Origin: Scatosoma sp045124465
GTDB lineage: Bacteria > Bacillota > Clostridia > Christensenellales > Borkfalkiaceae
NCBI GenBank assembly: GCA_045124465.1
Contig: JBGVLV010000015.1
Span: 1 to 49,153, forward strand
DNA length: 49,153 nucleotides
Reading direction: 5' to 3'
The position numbers and the translations under genes are program-made. The notes under the pieces were generated by a model. It worked only from the letters and a program-made list of their open reading frames with translations. It made no database searches and was not told the origin of the DNA. Shown in pieces: positions 16,524 through 23,335 of this stretch (its first letter is position 1; each line of letters begins with the position of its first letter).

Positions 16524-16985
16524 ATGCCAAAAATAGGCTCGTATATGCAATACCTTTGCAACGCTTTCGCTTTTTATAAAATTCGCAGATACGACATAAA
16601 GGGAAAAAAATATCTTTCAAGCAACGATAAATATTATTTGAGCGATCATACCTTCCGTTTTGCCAAACTCGGTACGAAGAATATGGATCACGGCAGGATT
16701 CTCGAAAATATCGTAGCAATAGAGCTTTTGCGTAGAGGTTACGAGGTATACGTCGGCGTATTATATAAAAAAGAGATAGATTTTGTCGCTGTTAAACGTA
16801 ACGAAAAAATATATATCCAAGTATCCGATAATATAAGCGACGAAAAAACTTTTGAAAGAGAAATATCTCCTCTGTTACAAATAAAAGACGCCTATCCCAA
16901 AATGGTGATCGCCCGAACAAGACACGACGAATATCAATATGAAGGCGTAAGGATCGTTGATATTTCAGACTGGTTATTGAAATAA
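16524..16985 (+). pseudogene. C-terminal remnant of a DUF4143-type AAA ATPase
   Basis: 153 residues that match only the C-terminal DUF4143 nuclease-like part of the common AAA+DUF4143 ATPases: YDIKGKKYLSSNDKYYLSDH, DHGRILENIVAIELLRRGYE and KKEIDFVAVKRNEKIYIQVS. The N-terminal AAA domain, usually about 250 residues with a Walker A motif, is missing. The fragment follows directly on a terminator and has no Shine-Dalgarno. Third positions are more AT-rich than in host genes, which suggests recent transfer. Probably non-functional. Confidence 0.75.
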
Positions 16986-17040
16986 TAGACAAAAACGATA
17001 CTTTTTCGAAAATGGTAAATAGCAGTAAAACTTACGCCGT

Positions 17041-17082
17041 AAAAAAGGAAACGCAAGAAAAACTTGCGTTCCCTTTTTTGGT
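17041..17082 (+). terminator. Intrinsic terminator after the ATPase remnant
   Basis: Long stem: AAAAAAGGAAACGCAAG (17041-17057) with CTTGCGTTCCCTTTTTT (17063-17079), near-perfect; works in both directions. Confidence 0.8.
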
Positions 17083-17181
17083 GTAACAACCCCGAGAATG
17101 ATATATCGGCAATTTTATGTTCGGGAATAAAAAAAGTGTGCTCTGCAAGCAAAGCACACCCCGAAATGTACTCCGCTTGTT

Positions 17182-17279
17182 GTCACACAGCTTTTCTTGT
17201 TTCGAACAAAGAAAATAGAAGTACAAAATCGCAACTTGTACTTTGTTCGAAACAAATAAAAATTATTCAGCTGTGTGAC
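17182..17279. repeat. Large interrupted palindrome
   Basis: Three nested inverted repeats share one centre: GTCACACAGCT (17182-17192) with AGCTGTGTGAC (17269-17279); TTGTTTCGAACAAAG (17197-17211) with CTTTGTTCGAAACAA (17241-17255); and AAGTACAA (17219-17226) with TTGTACTT (17236-17243). All three pair exactly. The 17083-17371 stretch holds no gene that I can support. No flanking target duplication is seen. It may be a decayed transposon end pair or an RNA hairpin. Confidence 0.75.
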
Positions 17280-17371
17280 GAATACGGTTTACCATATTCA
17301 GGGGTTGTCCGTCAAGCGTTTTTTAAGTTCCGTAAAAAATAAAAATTTCTTTGTTTGCGGCGCTTTATCGG

Positions 17372-17400
17372 TTGACAAGAGGGGGACAAAGTAGTATAAT
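17372..17400 (+). promoter_or_regulatory. Promoter of the mntP leader
   Basis: TTGACA (17372-17377), 17-bp spacer, TATAAT (17395-17400). Confidence 0.9.
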
Positions 17401-17409
17401 AGCATCGTT

Positions 17410-17498
17410 CCGTAAGGGAGTAGTAACCGCGTTTCGCGGAACAAGTCAACATACTGACCGTTTTCGGTCTGGCTTGTTTTAATTTACGAGACTTACGT
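17410..17498 (+). promoter_or_regulatory. yybP-ykoY manganese riboswitch
   Basis: The closing stem CGTAAG (17411-17416)/CTTACG (17492-17497) encloses the conserved L1 and L3 blocks: AGGGAGTAG (17415-17423) and CAACATACTGACC (17447-17459). The GGTCTGGCTTG side (17466-17476) follows. The downstream gene is the Mn2+ exporter mntP, the best known target of this class. High Mn2+ should favour expression. Confidence 0.88.
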
Positions 17499-17510
17499 AT
17501 ATCTTATCGG

Positions 17511-17592
17511 GCTATACGTGGGTGTCTATATACTTTTTCGGCGTTTTTTCCCAAGTGTAGCTTGCGCTATACTTGGGATATTTGTTTTTTCG
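17511..17592 (+). terminator. Riboswitch-controlled terminator and its antiterminator
   Basis: Terminator: CCCAAGTGTAGC (17550-17561) with GCTATACTTGGG (17566-17577), followed by TATTTGTTTTTT. An upstream segment GCTATACGTGGG (17511-17522) can pair with the terminator's 5' arm at 11 of 12 positions counting one G-U, so it is a likely antiterminator. The two foldings exclude each other. Confidence 0.75.
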
Positions 17593-17602
17593 GAGGCTTA
17601 CA

Positions 17603-18190
17603 ATGTGGGATTTTATGTTTTTCTTTAACAGCGTACTGCTCGGCGTGGGACTGGCTATGGACGCGTTTTCCGTGTCGCTTGCCAACGGTCTGAACGAACC
17701 GTGTATGAGAAAAAGAAAAATGTGCGGCGTGGCGGGCGTGTTCGCCTTCTTCCAAGCCCTGATGCCGATGATCGGCTGGATCTGCGTACATACGATCGTC
17801 AAATATTTCCAAGCCTTTGAAAAGTTTATCCCTTGGATCGCTCTGCTCCTGCTCGGCTTTATCGGCGGGAAAATGCTCGTCGAGGGTATCAAGAATAAGG
17901 AAGAGGACCCTTGCGGCAAGTCGGGAGTGGGGTTCGTCGGTCTGCTCGTGCAGGGCGTGGCGACTTCCATCGACGCGCTGTCCGTCGGATTCACCATAGC
18001 GGAATACGAACTCGTTATGGCGCTCGTTTCCGCGCTCATCATCGCCGCCGTCACGTTCGGCATTTGTATGCTCGGACTCTTCCTCGGCAAAAAATTCGGC
18101 ACGAAACTTTCGAACAAAGCGACCGTTTTCGGCGGCGCGATCCTCATTTTGATCGGTATCGAAATCTTCGTCACGGGTCTTGTCGGTTGA
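17603..18190 (+). CDS. mntP: Manganese efflux pump MntP
   Basis: 195 residues, six membrane helices in two homologous halves. Motifs are LAMDAFSVSLANGL in helix 1 and TSIDALSVGFTIAEYE in helix 4, holding the conserved metal-binding Asp residues. It exports Mn2+. The start at 17603 (MWDFMFFFNS) has GGAGG 6 nt upstream; a longer frame from 17573 begins inside the terminator and is rejected. The Mn2+ riboswitch and terminator in front fit exactly. Confidence 0.93.
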   Translation: MWDFMFFFNSVLLGVGLAMDAFSVSLANGLNEPCMRKRKMCGVAGVFAFFQALMPMIGWICVHTIVKYFQAFEKFIPWIALLLLGFIGGKMLVEGIKNKEEDPCGKSGVGFVGLLVQGVATSIDALSVGFTIAEYELVMALVSALIIAAVTFGICMLGLFLGKKFGTKLSNKATVFGGAILILIGIEIFVTGLVG

Positions 18191-18221
18191 TAAAACCCGA
18201 AATATTGTTAAAGCGCAAAAC

Positions 18222-18258
18222 AAAAAAAAGAAACGGACTGCCCCCGTTTCTTTTTTTC
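18222..18258. terminator. Bidirectional terminator between mntP and the XRE gene
   Basis: AAAAAAAGAAACGG pairs with CCGTTTCTTTTTTT across about 18222-18256; T tracts arise on both strands. Confidence 0.85.
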
Positions 18259-18268
18259 TTGCCTTGTT

Positions 18269-18469
18269 TTAGCCGTTTCTTCCCGTCAATTCGTCGAGAG
18301 AGACGTCGAAAAAATCCGCAAGCTGAATGAGCTGCGATATGGACGGCTCCGTGTACCCTGTTTCCCAGTGCGAAACGGTCTTTGGCGATATATTCAACTT
18401 TTCCGCAAGTTTATCTTGCCCAAGACCGTTTGATTTCCTCAATAACTTCAAACTTTCCTGAAAACGCAT
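18269..18469 (-). CDS. XRE-type HTH repressor of the SipW/TasA-like locus
   Basis: 66 residues from MRFQESLKLLRKSNG. A longer frame to 18502 runs through the promoter and is rejected. Almost the whole protein is one XRE domain (LGQDKLAEKLNISPKTVSHW, then ETGYTEPSISQLIQLADFF), with no sensor domain. It is divergent from the sipW gene at 18587. Two operators of the form YTCAA-N3-TTGAG lie between them, one inside the sipW promoter spacer. GGAAGGG precedes the ATG. It probably represses the fibre operon and itself; the inducing signal is unknown. Confidence 0.82.
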   Translation of the reverse strand: MRFQESLKLLRKSNGLGQDKLAEKLNISPKTVSHWETGYTEPSISQLIQLADFFDVSLDELTGRNG

Positions 18470-18492
18470 ATTTTTTCCCTTCCCTACATATA

Positions 18493-18547
18493 ATTTTATC
18501 AAAAATTGAGAATTTTACTTGATAACCTCAATTTTTGAGAGTATAAT
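18493..18547. promoter_or_regulatory. Divergent promoter with two operators in front of sipW
   Basis: Plus promoter: TTGATA (18519-18524), 17-bp spacer, TATAAT (18542-18547). Operator 2, CTCAA-TTT-TTGAG (18527-18539), is a perfect 5-3-5 palindrome in that spacer. Operator 1, ATCAA-AAA-TTGAG (18498-18510), abuts a minus-strand TAAAAT (18493-18498) facing the XRE gene. Centres are 29 bp apart. Confidence 0.8.
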
Positions 18548-18586
18548 ATTTGCACCGAAGAATATCGTTCGGCGGAGTAAGGTACG

Positions 18587-19279
18587 ATGCAAGAAGAAGA
18601 AAAACAGAGGGAAAAGGGCGCGCTTGCTCATAAAATTTGGACGGTCGCGGGGATCGTGCTTTGCGCCGTATTTTTGCCTATTTTGATCTTGAACTGTATT
18701 TTAATGGTCAAAGGCGCGGCAAACGAGGACGAAGTGCCGAGTATCGGCGGCGTAAGCCCTTTGATCGTACTCACCGACTCGATGTACCCCGAAATCAAAA
18801 GCGGCGACCTGATATTCAGTAAAAAAACGGACGCGGCGAGCGTGGAGATCGGGGACGTGATCTCCTTTTTCGACCCTTCGGGCAACGGTTCGAGCGTGGT
18901 TACGCACCGCGTGATCGATATAGCGGTCGAGGAGGACGGGTACTATTTCCAAACGCAAGGGGACTACAATAATATTCCCGATCGGAAATGGGCGTCGGAA
19001 ACCGAACTCGTTGGCGTGTGGACGGAAGTCCGTCTGGCGGGCGTGGGAAACGTGGCGATGTTTATGCAATCGACGGCGGGACTGCTCATCTGTATTTGCG
19101 TACCCCTCGCGGCGTTGATCGCTTACGATTTGGTACGCAGGAAAAAGCTCGACAAGAGCAAGCAAACGGATATGGAGGCACTCGTCAAAGAACTGAACGA
19201 GCTGAAAGCGGCGACCGCGCAGGCAAACGCGGAAACAATCGCGACGGAAACCGTTCCCGAAACGGAAGAAACGGAATAA
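18587..19279 (+). CDS. SipW-like signal peptidase I (first copy)
   Basis: 230 residues. ER/archaeal-type (S26B) signal peptidase: an N-terminal membrane helix (about residues 17-42), the catalytic Ser motif VLTDSMYPEIKSGDLIF, VVTHRVIDI with the catalytic His, and a C-terminal helix (about 163-185) followed by an acidic tail. This S/H type, lacking the Lys of ordinary bacterial signal peptidases, is that of Bacillus SipW, which processes TasA and TapA. The gene directly after it encodes a TasA-like substrate. First gene of the operon behind the XRE operators. Confidence 0.88.
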   Translation: MQEEEKQREKGALAHKIWTVAGIVLCAVFLPILILNCILMVKGAANEDEVPSIGGVSPLIVLTDSMYPEIKSGDLIFSKKTDAASVEIGDVISFFDPSGNGSSVVTHRVIDIAVEEDGYYFQTQGDYNNIPDRKWASETELVGVWTEVRLAGVGNVAMFMQSTAGLLICICVPLAALIAYDLVRRKKLDKSKQTDMEALVKELNELKAATAQANAETIATETVPETEETE

Positions 19280-19290
19280 CGGCGAATATC

Positions 19291-19320
19291 CTTTCCCCGA
19301 CGAGCCACGAAAGGGGAAAG
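19291..19320 (+). other. Intercistronic hairpin before the TasA-like gene
   Basis: CTTTCCCC (19291-19298) with GGGGAAAG (19313-19320), loop 14 nt, no T tract. It may protect or separate the downstream message. Confidence 0.6.
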
Positions 19321-19370
19321 TATATACATATAGAATTATAAACAAAAAAATAAAGAGAGAGGTAAGGTAT

Positions 19371-19961
19371 ATGAAAAAGAAAAACCATACTATGCGTATC
19401 GCGGCGGGCGTAATGACGGCGGCTTTGTTATCCACCTGCGCGATCAGCAGTACGTTCGCAAAATATACGAGCGAATCGACGGGAACCGCTACCGCGCGCG
19501 TGGCAAAGTGGGATATTTTGTTCGGCGGCGAAACGACGATGAACGAAACGTTTGAATTCGATTTGTTCGATACGACGTATGATGACGCTACAAGCCCTTC
19601 GGTAAAATCTTCGAATGATGATAAGGTGATCGCGCCCGGAACACAAGGTTCGTTCGTTGTGAAAATCGCGAATCAATCGGAAGTTACGGCAGAATATATT
19701 ATTGAATTCTCGGTAACAACTACGGCGAATATTCCCTTAAAATTCAGTAAGGACGGAAGTACAAACTGGACAGCTGATATTACGACTTTGAACATCGCTG
19801 ATACCGCTGCCGTTAATTTGGCGATGGGCGGCAAAGATACGTACACGGTTTACTGGAAATGGGATTACGAAAATAGCAACGACGCTAACGATACCATACT
19901 TGGTACGGCTGGGGCTGAAATTCAGATTACGGCAACGGTTACGGCAACGCAGGTAGATTAA
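19371..19961 (+). CDS. TasA/camelysin-like SipW-dependent secreted protein
   Basis: 196 residues. The N-terminus is a SipW-type signal peptide: MKKKNHTMRIAAGVMTAALL then STCAISSTFAKYTSES, with the usual cut just after the Ala-rich end. The mature part is a Thr/Asn/Asp-rich beta-sandwich-like domain with FEFDLFDTTYDD, KVIAPGTQGSFVVKIANQS and YTVYWKWDYENSNDANDT, phrases typical of the TasA/CalY fibre family. It has no membrane anchor. Probably assembles into extracellular fibres. Strong GAGAGAGG ribosome site. Third positions are more A/T-rich than in neighbours, which may reflect high expression or transfer. Flanked on both sides by stable hairpins. Confidence 0.83.
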   Translation: MKKKNHTMRIAAGVMTAALLSTCAISSTFAKYTSESTGTATARVAKWDILFGGETTMNETFEFDLFDTTYDDATSPSVKSSNDDKVIAPGTQGSFVVKIANQSEVTAEYIIEFSVTTTANIPLKFSKDGSTNWTADITTLNIADTAAVNLAMGGKDTYTVYWKWDYENSNDANDTILGTAGAEIQITATVTATQVD

Positions 19962-19974
19962 CGGCAAAAATCGA

Positions 19975-20001
19975 CCCGCTCCTTACGTGGCAAGGAGCGG
20001 G
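19975..20001 (+). other. Stable hairpin after the TasA-like gene
   Basis: Perfect 10-bp stem CCCGCTCCTT (19975-19984)/AAGGAGCGGG (19992-20001), 7-nt loop, no T tract; likely a 3' stabiliser or partial attenuator rather than a full terminator. Confidence 0.65.
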
Positions 20002-20024
20002 GAAGTTGAAAAACGACGAAGGCG

Positions 20025-20867
20025 GTGGGTAGGTTGAAGATCGCAAACGGACGAACGGGGGGAGGCAGTCAACTGATAAGACCGATATGGTCGGTATTCC
20101 TTCTGATCGTAGTCATATTGATGATCTTGCTCACGCTGGGCATTTCCGCGCTGCGTATCGGCAATTTCTTGCCCGAGAACACGAACGTGATCTTTATCGT
20201 TCCCAAAGAACCGAGCTTTCAAACGGGCGAGGGAGAGAACGTTTGGTCCACGCAGACGAAACTCGATATTTTCGAGGCGCAGTACGTAAACGGCGAGGGC
20301 GAAACGACGGTCTATTCGCAAGACGGGGATAAGCTTGTCGCGCCGGGTACGGTCGCTACGTACGATTTTTGCGTGTATAACGACGGCAATATGGCTATGG
20401 CGTACGAGGTCGGATTTTCCTTTGCTTTGCAGGTCGGCGGTATCGCCGCGGAAACGGCTTTCCCGCTTTCCTTGCGGCTCAGGCGCACGGACGGGGAGTA
20501 TCTCGCGGGCGGCGAGGACGACTGGGAACGTTTGCCTTTAAACGGCGAATGGGAATATACGGGCATACTCGGCGTGGATTCTTACGAACGGTTCACGCTG
20601 GAAGTGCGTTGGGAGTTCGAAGGTAACGACGAGCTGGACACGGCGCTCGGAAACGGGTCGGCGCAAGCCCCCGTGGTTTTGCGCTTTGTCATCGACACGT
20701 ACGCCGAGGCGAACGACGACCCGACGGCGGAGGGCGGCGTAGCGGTAGACGACGGCGAATGGGCGGCAAGCGGCGGAGAGTACGGCGGTACGATCCGTTG
20801 GGATCTGTTCGCCATTCTGATCCTCGCGACCCTGGCGCTCACGGCGTACGTCGTGTGGGTGGCGTAA
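20025..20867 (+). CDS. Membrane-anchored TasA-like partner protein
   Basis: 280 residues from GTG 20025, with a weak ribosome site and TTG 20034 as alternative. An N-terminal membrane helix (about 20-42, SVFLLIVVILMILLTLGISA) precedes a beta-rich extracellular region with VAPGTVATYDFCVYNDGNMA, the same phrase type as KVIAPGTQGSFVVKIANQS in the TasA-like protein, and ends in a second helix (about 260-279). With both ends in the membrane it may hold the fibre at the cell surface, as TapA does in Bacillus; that role is inferred. The second signal peptidase starts 2 nt downstream. Confidence 0.75.
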   Translation: MGRLKIANGRTGGGSQLIRPIWSVFLLIVVILMILLTLGISALRIGNFLPENTNVIFIVPKEPSFQTGEGENVWSTQTKLDIFEAQYVNGEGETTVYSQDGDKLVAPGTVATYDFCVYNDGNMAMAYEVGFSFALQVGGIAAETAFPLSLRLRRTDGEYLAGGEDDWERLPLNGEWEYTGILGVDSYERFTLEVRWEFEGNDELDTALGNGSAQAPVVLRFVIDTYAEANDDPTAEGGVAVDDGEWAASGGEYGGTIRWDLFAILILATLALTAYVVWVA

Positions 20868-20869
20868 CG

Positions 20870-21403
20870 ATGAAAAGACGGATATTGATCGTGTTGATCG
20901 GTCTGGTATTCGGGTTCGCGCTCTGGCGTTGGAACGCCGAGAGTATGACGGGCAACGCAATGCCCATGCCGTTCGGATTCGGCGTGGGCGTGGTGCGTTC
21001 GGGCAGTATGGAACCCGAACTGTCGGTGGACGATCTCATTTTCGTCGTCGAGTGCGACGAATACCAAATCGGCGATGCCGTCGTCTATCAACGGCGCACG
21101 ACGCTCGTCGTGCATAAGATCGTCGCGATCGAGGACGGTACGGCAGTCACGCAAGGCACGGCGAACAACGCGGCGGACGAACCGATCGATATTTCCTCGA
21201 TCAAGGGCAAAGTCGTATTTCATATCGACGGCGCGGGCGCGGCGGTAGACGCGTTGACCTCGCCGCTCGGTACGTTTTGCACGCTCGCGGTCGCCGTGGG
21301 GTTGCTCGTAAGATCGTACGCGAGCGAGAGAAAGGAATTGGAAGAAAAGAAAGCGGAGCTAAAACGCGAGATCGAGGACTTGAAAGGGAAAAAGGACGAG
21401 TAG
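20870..21403 (+). CDS. SipW-like signal peptidase I (second copy)
   Basis: 177 residues from ATG 20870 (MKRRILIVLIGLVFGFALW), 2 nt after the previous stop; a longer frame lies inside that gene. Catalytic Ser in VVRSGSMEPELSVDDLIFV and His in TTLVVHKIVAIEDG; a C-terminal helix precedes a charged coiled tail (ERKELEEKKAELKREIEDLK). It belongs to the same S26B class as the first copy but is clearly diverged and shorter. Two such peptidases in one locus suggest separate substrates: copy 1 for the TasA-like protein, copy 2 for the two proteins that follow. This division is inferred. Confidence 0.85.
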   Translation: MKRRILIVLIGLVFGFALWRWNAESMTGNAMPMPFGFGVGVVRSGSMEPELSVDDLIFVVECDEYQIGDAVVYQRRTTLVVHKIVAIEDGTAVTQGTANNAADEPIDISSIKGKVVFHIDGAGAAVDALTSPLGTFCTLAVAVGLLVRSYASERKELEEKKAELKREIEDLKGKKDE

Positions 21404-21428
21404 ACCGAGCGGACGGGAGGTAGGATCG

Positions 21429-22124
21429 ATGAAAAAAACGGCGTTTGGCAGATACGTATGGTATACTGCGTTCGTTTTGTTTTGTCTGGTTTCCGTGTCC
21501 TCGCATTTTACGCAAAAATTATCGGCGCGGTATATCACCGAATCCACCGCCACCGACGGCGCGCGGGTAGCCTCTTTCCACGGCGGCGAGGTCACGACCG
21601 CGCAATTTGCGCCTTCCAAACAACTGGTCGCAAACAACAATGCGAACGCCGACGCGCAAACGCTGTACTACGTGTTCGAGGCGGAGTTCACGCTGACGTT
21701 CGAGGAATGTGAGGTCACGAGAACGTTCTCCTTTTCCATATCTATGGAAGATACGGAGATGACCTCGCTTGCCTGTCCCAAAACGGACGTTGCTTACAAA
21801 ACGCTGAAACCGAACGGAGCGGAGTTCGAAACGGTAACGTACGATTATTTTTCGGGCGATACGGCGACGCCGTTTAGTGCGGACGTTGTGTATTATTCCG
21901 TCAACAACAAGTGGAGCAGCTCGGCTACGGCGTATAGCGGCGGTAGCGTTACTTTGGAGCTGGCGGGCGGAGAGAAGATCGACTGGCAAAAGCATACGTA
22001 TTCGTATTCGGTGTTGTTTTTCGTGACGGCGGAACCCGTAACGACGAGTAGTAGCAGCAGTACGGAGAAAATAAGCGAGGATACGTATATTACGTACGAT
22101 TTGAAATGCGCGCAGGTGGACTGA
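21429..22124 (+). CDS. SipW-type secreted protein of the fibre locus
   Basis: 231 residues. The N-terminal signal region (residues about 1-33, KTAFGRYVWYTAFVLFCLVS then FTQKLSARYITESTATDG) is followed by ARVASFHGGE, parallel to the TasA-like protein, where KYTSESTGTATARVAKWD stands at the same place. The rest is beta-rich and Ser/Thr-rich (TTSSSSSTEKIS), with two Cys. No anchor. Probably a minor fibre subunit. It follows the second signal peptidase and its stop lies one base before the next gene's start, so co-translation is likely. Confidence 0.75.
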   Translation: MKKTAFGRYVWYTAFVLFCLVSVSSHFTQKLSARYITESTATDGARVASFHGGEVTTAQFAPSKQLVANNNANADAQTLYYVFEAEFTLTFEECEVTRTFSFSISMEDTEMTSLACPKTDVAYKTLKPNGAEFETVTYDYFSGDTATPFSADVVYYSVNNKWSSSATAYSGGSVTLELAGGEKIDWQKHTYSYSVLFFVTAEPVTTSSSSSTEKISEDTYITYDLKCAQVD

Positions 22125-22125
22125 T

Positions 22126-23010
22126 ATGAAAAGACCGAAAAAGTTTTATATAGTCGCCGTTTCCGTGCTTTTCGGCGCGACGGCGTTGTTTTCGTTGCCC
22201 GACGTCGTCGGGAAATATAATTTGGAAAAACAGGGCAATGCGTTCCGCGTTCAATTCCCCGTTCTGCCCGACGAACAGCTCACTATTATGAATCGGTTCA
22301 CCAAGATACTCAACGGCGAAGTCGAGTGCAACCTTACAATCGGCGGCAAAATGTATACGAATTCCTACGACGCTTTGATCGCGGCGTTCGAAAACGGCGG
22401 GGATTTACATAACAGTACGTATATCGGCAGTATGCAGACGGGCGAAGGCGAGGACGTGACGGCTTTAAAGACTTTGTTCGGCAGTATTTTGACAAGTCAA
22501 GGGAGTACGTATTCGTTGATGTTGAAACGCGACCAGTACGACGGCGAAGTGGAAACGGGCGAAGGCGATTATATGGTGGACGACATTTGGAAAGCGACGA
22601 AATACGTGCAAGGCGCGGAGATGGCGTTATTTTCCACTTCGGAAACGCTCGATCCTGTGAATAATAGCAATTATCCGACCGTTTACGTGACCGTTTTTAC
22701 CAAATATCCAAAGTTGGATCAGAACGGAAAAGAGATACAGGCAACGAACGCGGACGGAGAGTTGCTTTTTCACAACAAGTACGGAAACGAGGTGACGGGT
22801 TCGGGTACGTATCCCATATACGAAACGGGCGACTGGGAGGTTATCGGCTCGTATACGGGTACGGCGCAGAACGTAAAATATTCGACAAATTCAAGCGTAG
22901 GCTCTTTCGATACGGGCACGTGGAAATCCTCGGAGGTTTACGGGACGGCGGCGGAAGGTTCTACGCTCGCGACGGTCGTACAAGAGACGAAGAAGAACTG
23001 GAGAGCGTGA
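22126..23010 (+). CDS. Secreted protein of the fibre locus, unknown family
   Basis: 294 residues. An N-terminal hydrophobic segment (FYIVAVSVLFGATALFSLP) is followed by DVVGKYNLEKQGNAFRVQFP, where GKY stands like the AKY/ARY at SipW-type cut sites. No other membrane segment. The mature part is rich in Tyr, Gly and Thr, with GSYTGTAQNVKYSTNSSVGS near the end, as in surface or fibre proteins. I do not recognise the family. Last gene of the operon, before a terminator. Confidence 0.72.
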   Translation: MKRPKKFYIVAVSVLFGATALFSLPDVVGKYNLEKQGNAFRVQFPVLPDEQLTIMNRFTKILNGEVECNLTIGGKMYTNSYDALIAAFENGGDLHNSTYIGSMQTGEGEDVTALKTLFGSILTSQGSTYSLMLKRDQYDGEVETGEGDYMVDDIWKATKYVQGAEMALFSTSETLDPVNNSNYPTVYVTVFTKYPKLDQNGKEIQATNADGELLFHNKYGNEVTGSGTYPIYETGDWEVIGSYTGTAQNVKYSTNSSVGSFDTGTWKSSEVYGTAAEGSTLATVVQETKKNWRA

Positions 23011-23046
23011 GCGCGGGAAGAAAAACCGAAAAACACAAACGGAGGG

Positions 23047-23090
23047 AGAAAAGCAGGGCGTTTTGCGGCGCTTTGCTTTTCTTTTTGTTT
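23047..23090 (+). terminator. Intrinsic terminator of the fibre operon
   Basis: AGAAAAGCA (23047-23055) pairs with TGCTTTTCT (23074-23082), an inner GC-rich part, then TTTTGTTT. Confidence 0.8.
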
Positions 23091-23176
23091 GGCTCGGTCG
23101 GGAAAAGAGGGCGCGAACCTTAAAGAAACTTTCACAAAGAAATTTCGGATAGTCGCTTAATTACGGGAAAAATGTC

Positions 23177-23205
23177 TTGACAAAACCGTGAAATAAGTAT
23201 AAAAT
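23177..23205 (+). promoter_or_regulatory. Promoter of the giant subtilase gene
   Basis: TTGACA (23177-23182), 17-bp spacer, TAAAAT (23200-23205). It gives a 5' leader of about 125 nt; no operator like those of the XRE modules is seen. Confidence 0.75.
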
Positions 23206-23335
23206 AATAGAGATATAAAATAATAAAATGCGAAAATGGGCGCAAAGTGTCAAGGCGTGGAGCGGCGAACGACCGTTCCGAAGAGGAAGAAACGGCTTGA
23301 CTGCGCCGAAATGTATAGCAAAAGAAGGAGTTTTT

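Noticed and set aside
17064..17342. 92-codon frame over the large palindrome
   Set aside because: Begins inside a terminator, Cys/Ser-rich low-quality translation, no ribosome site; the DNA palindrome explains the sequence better.
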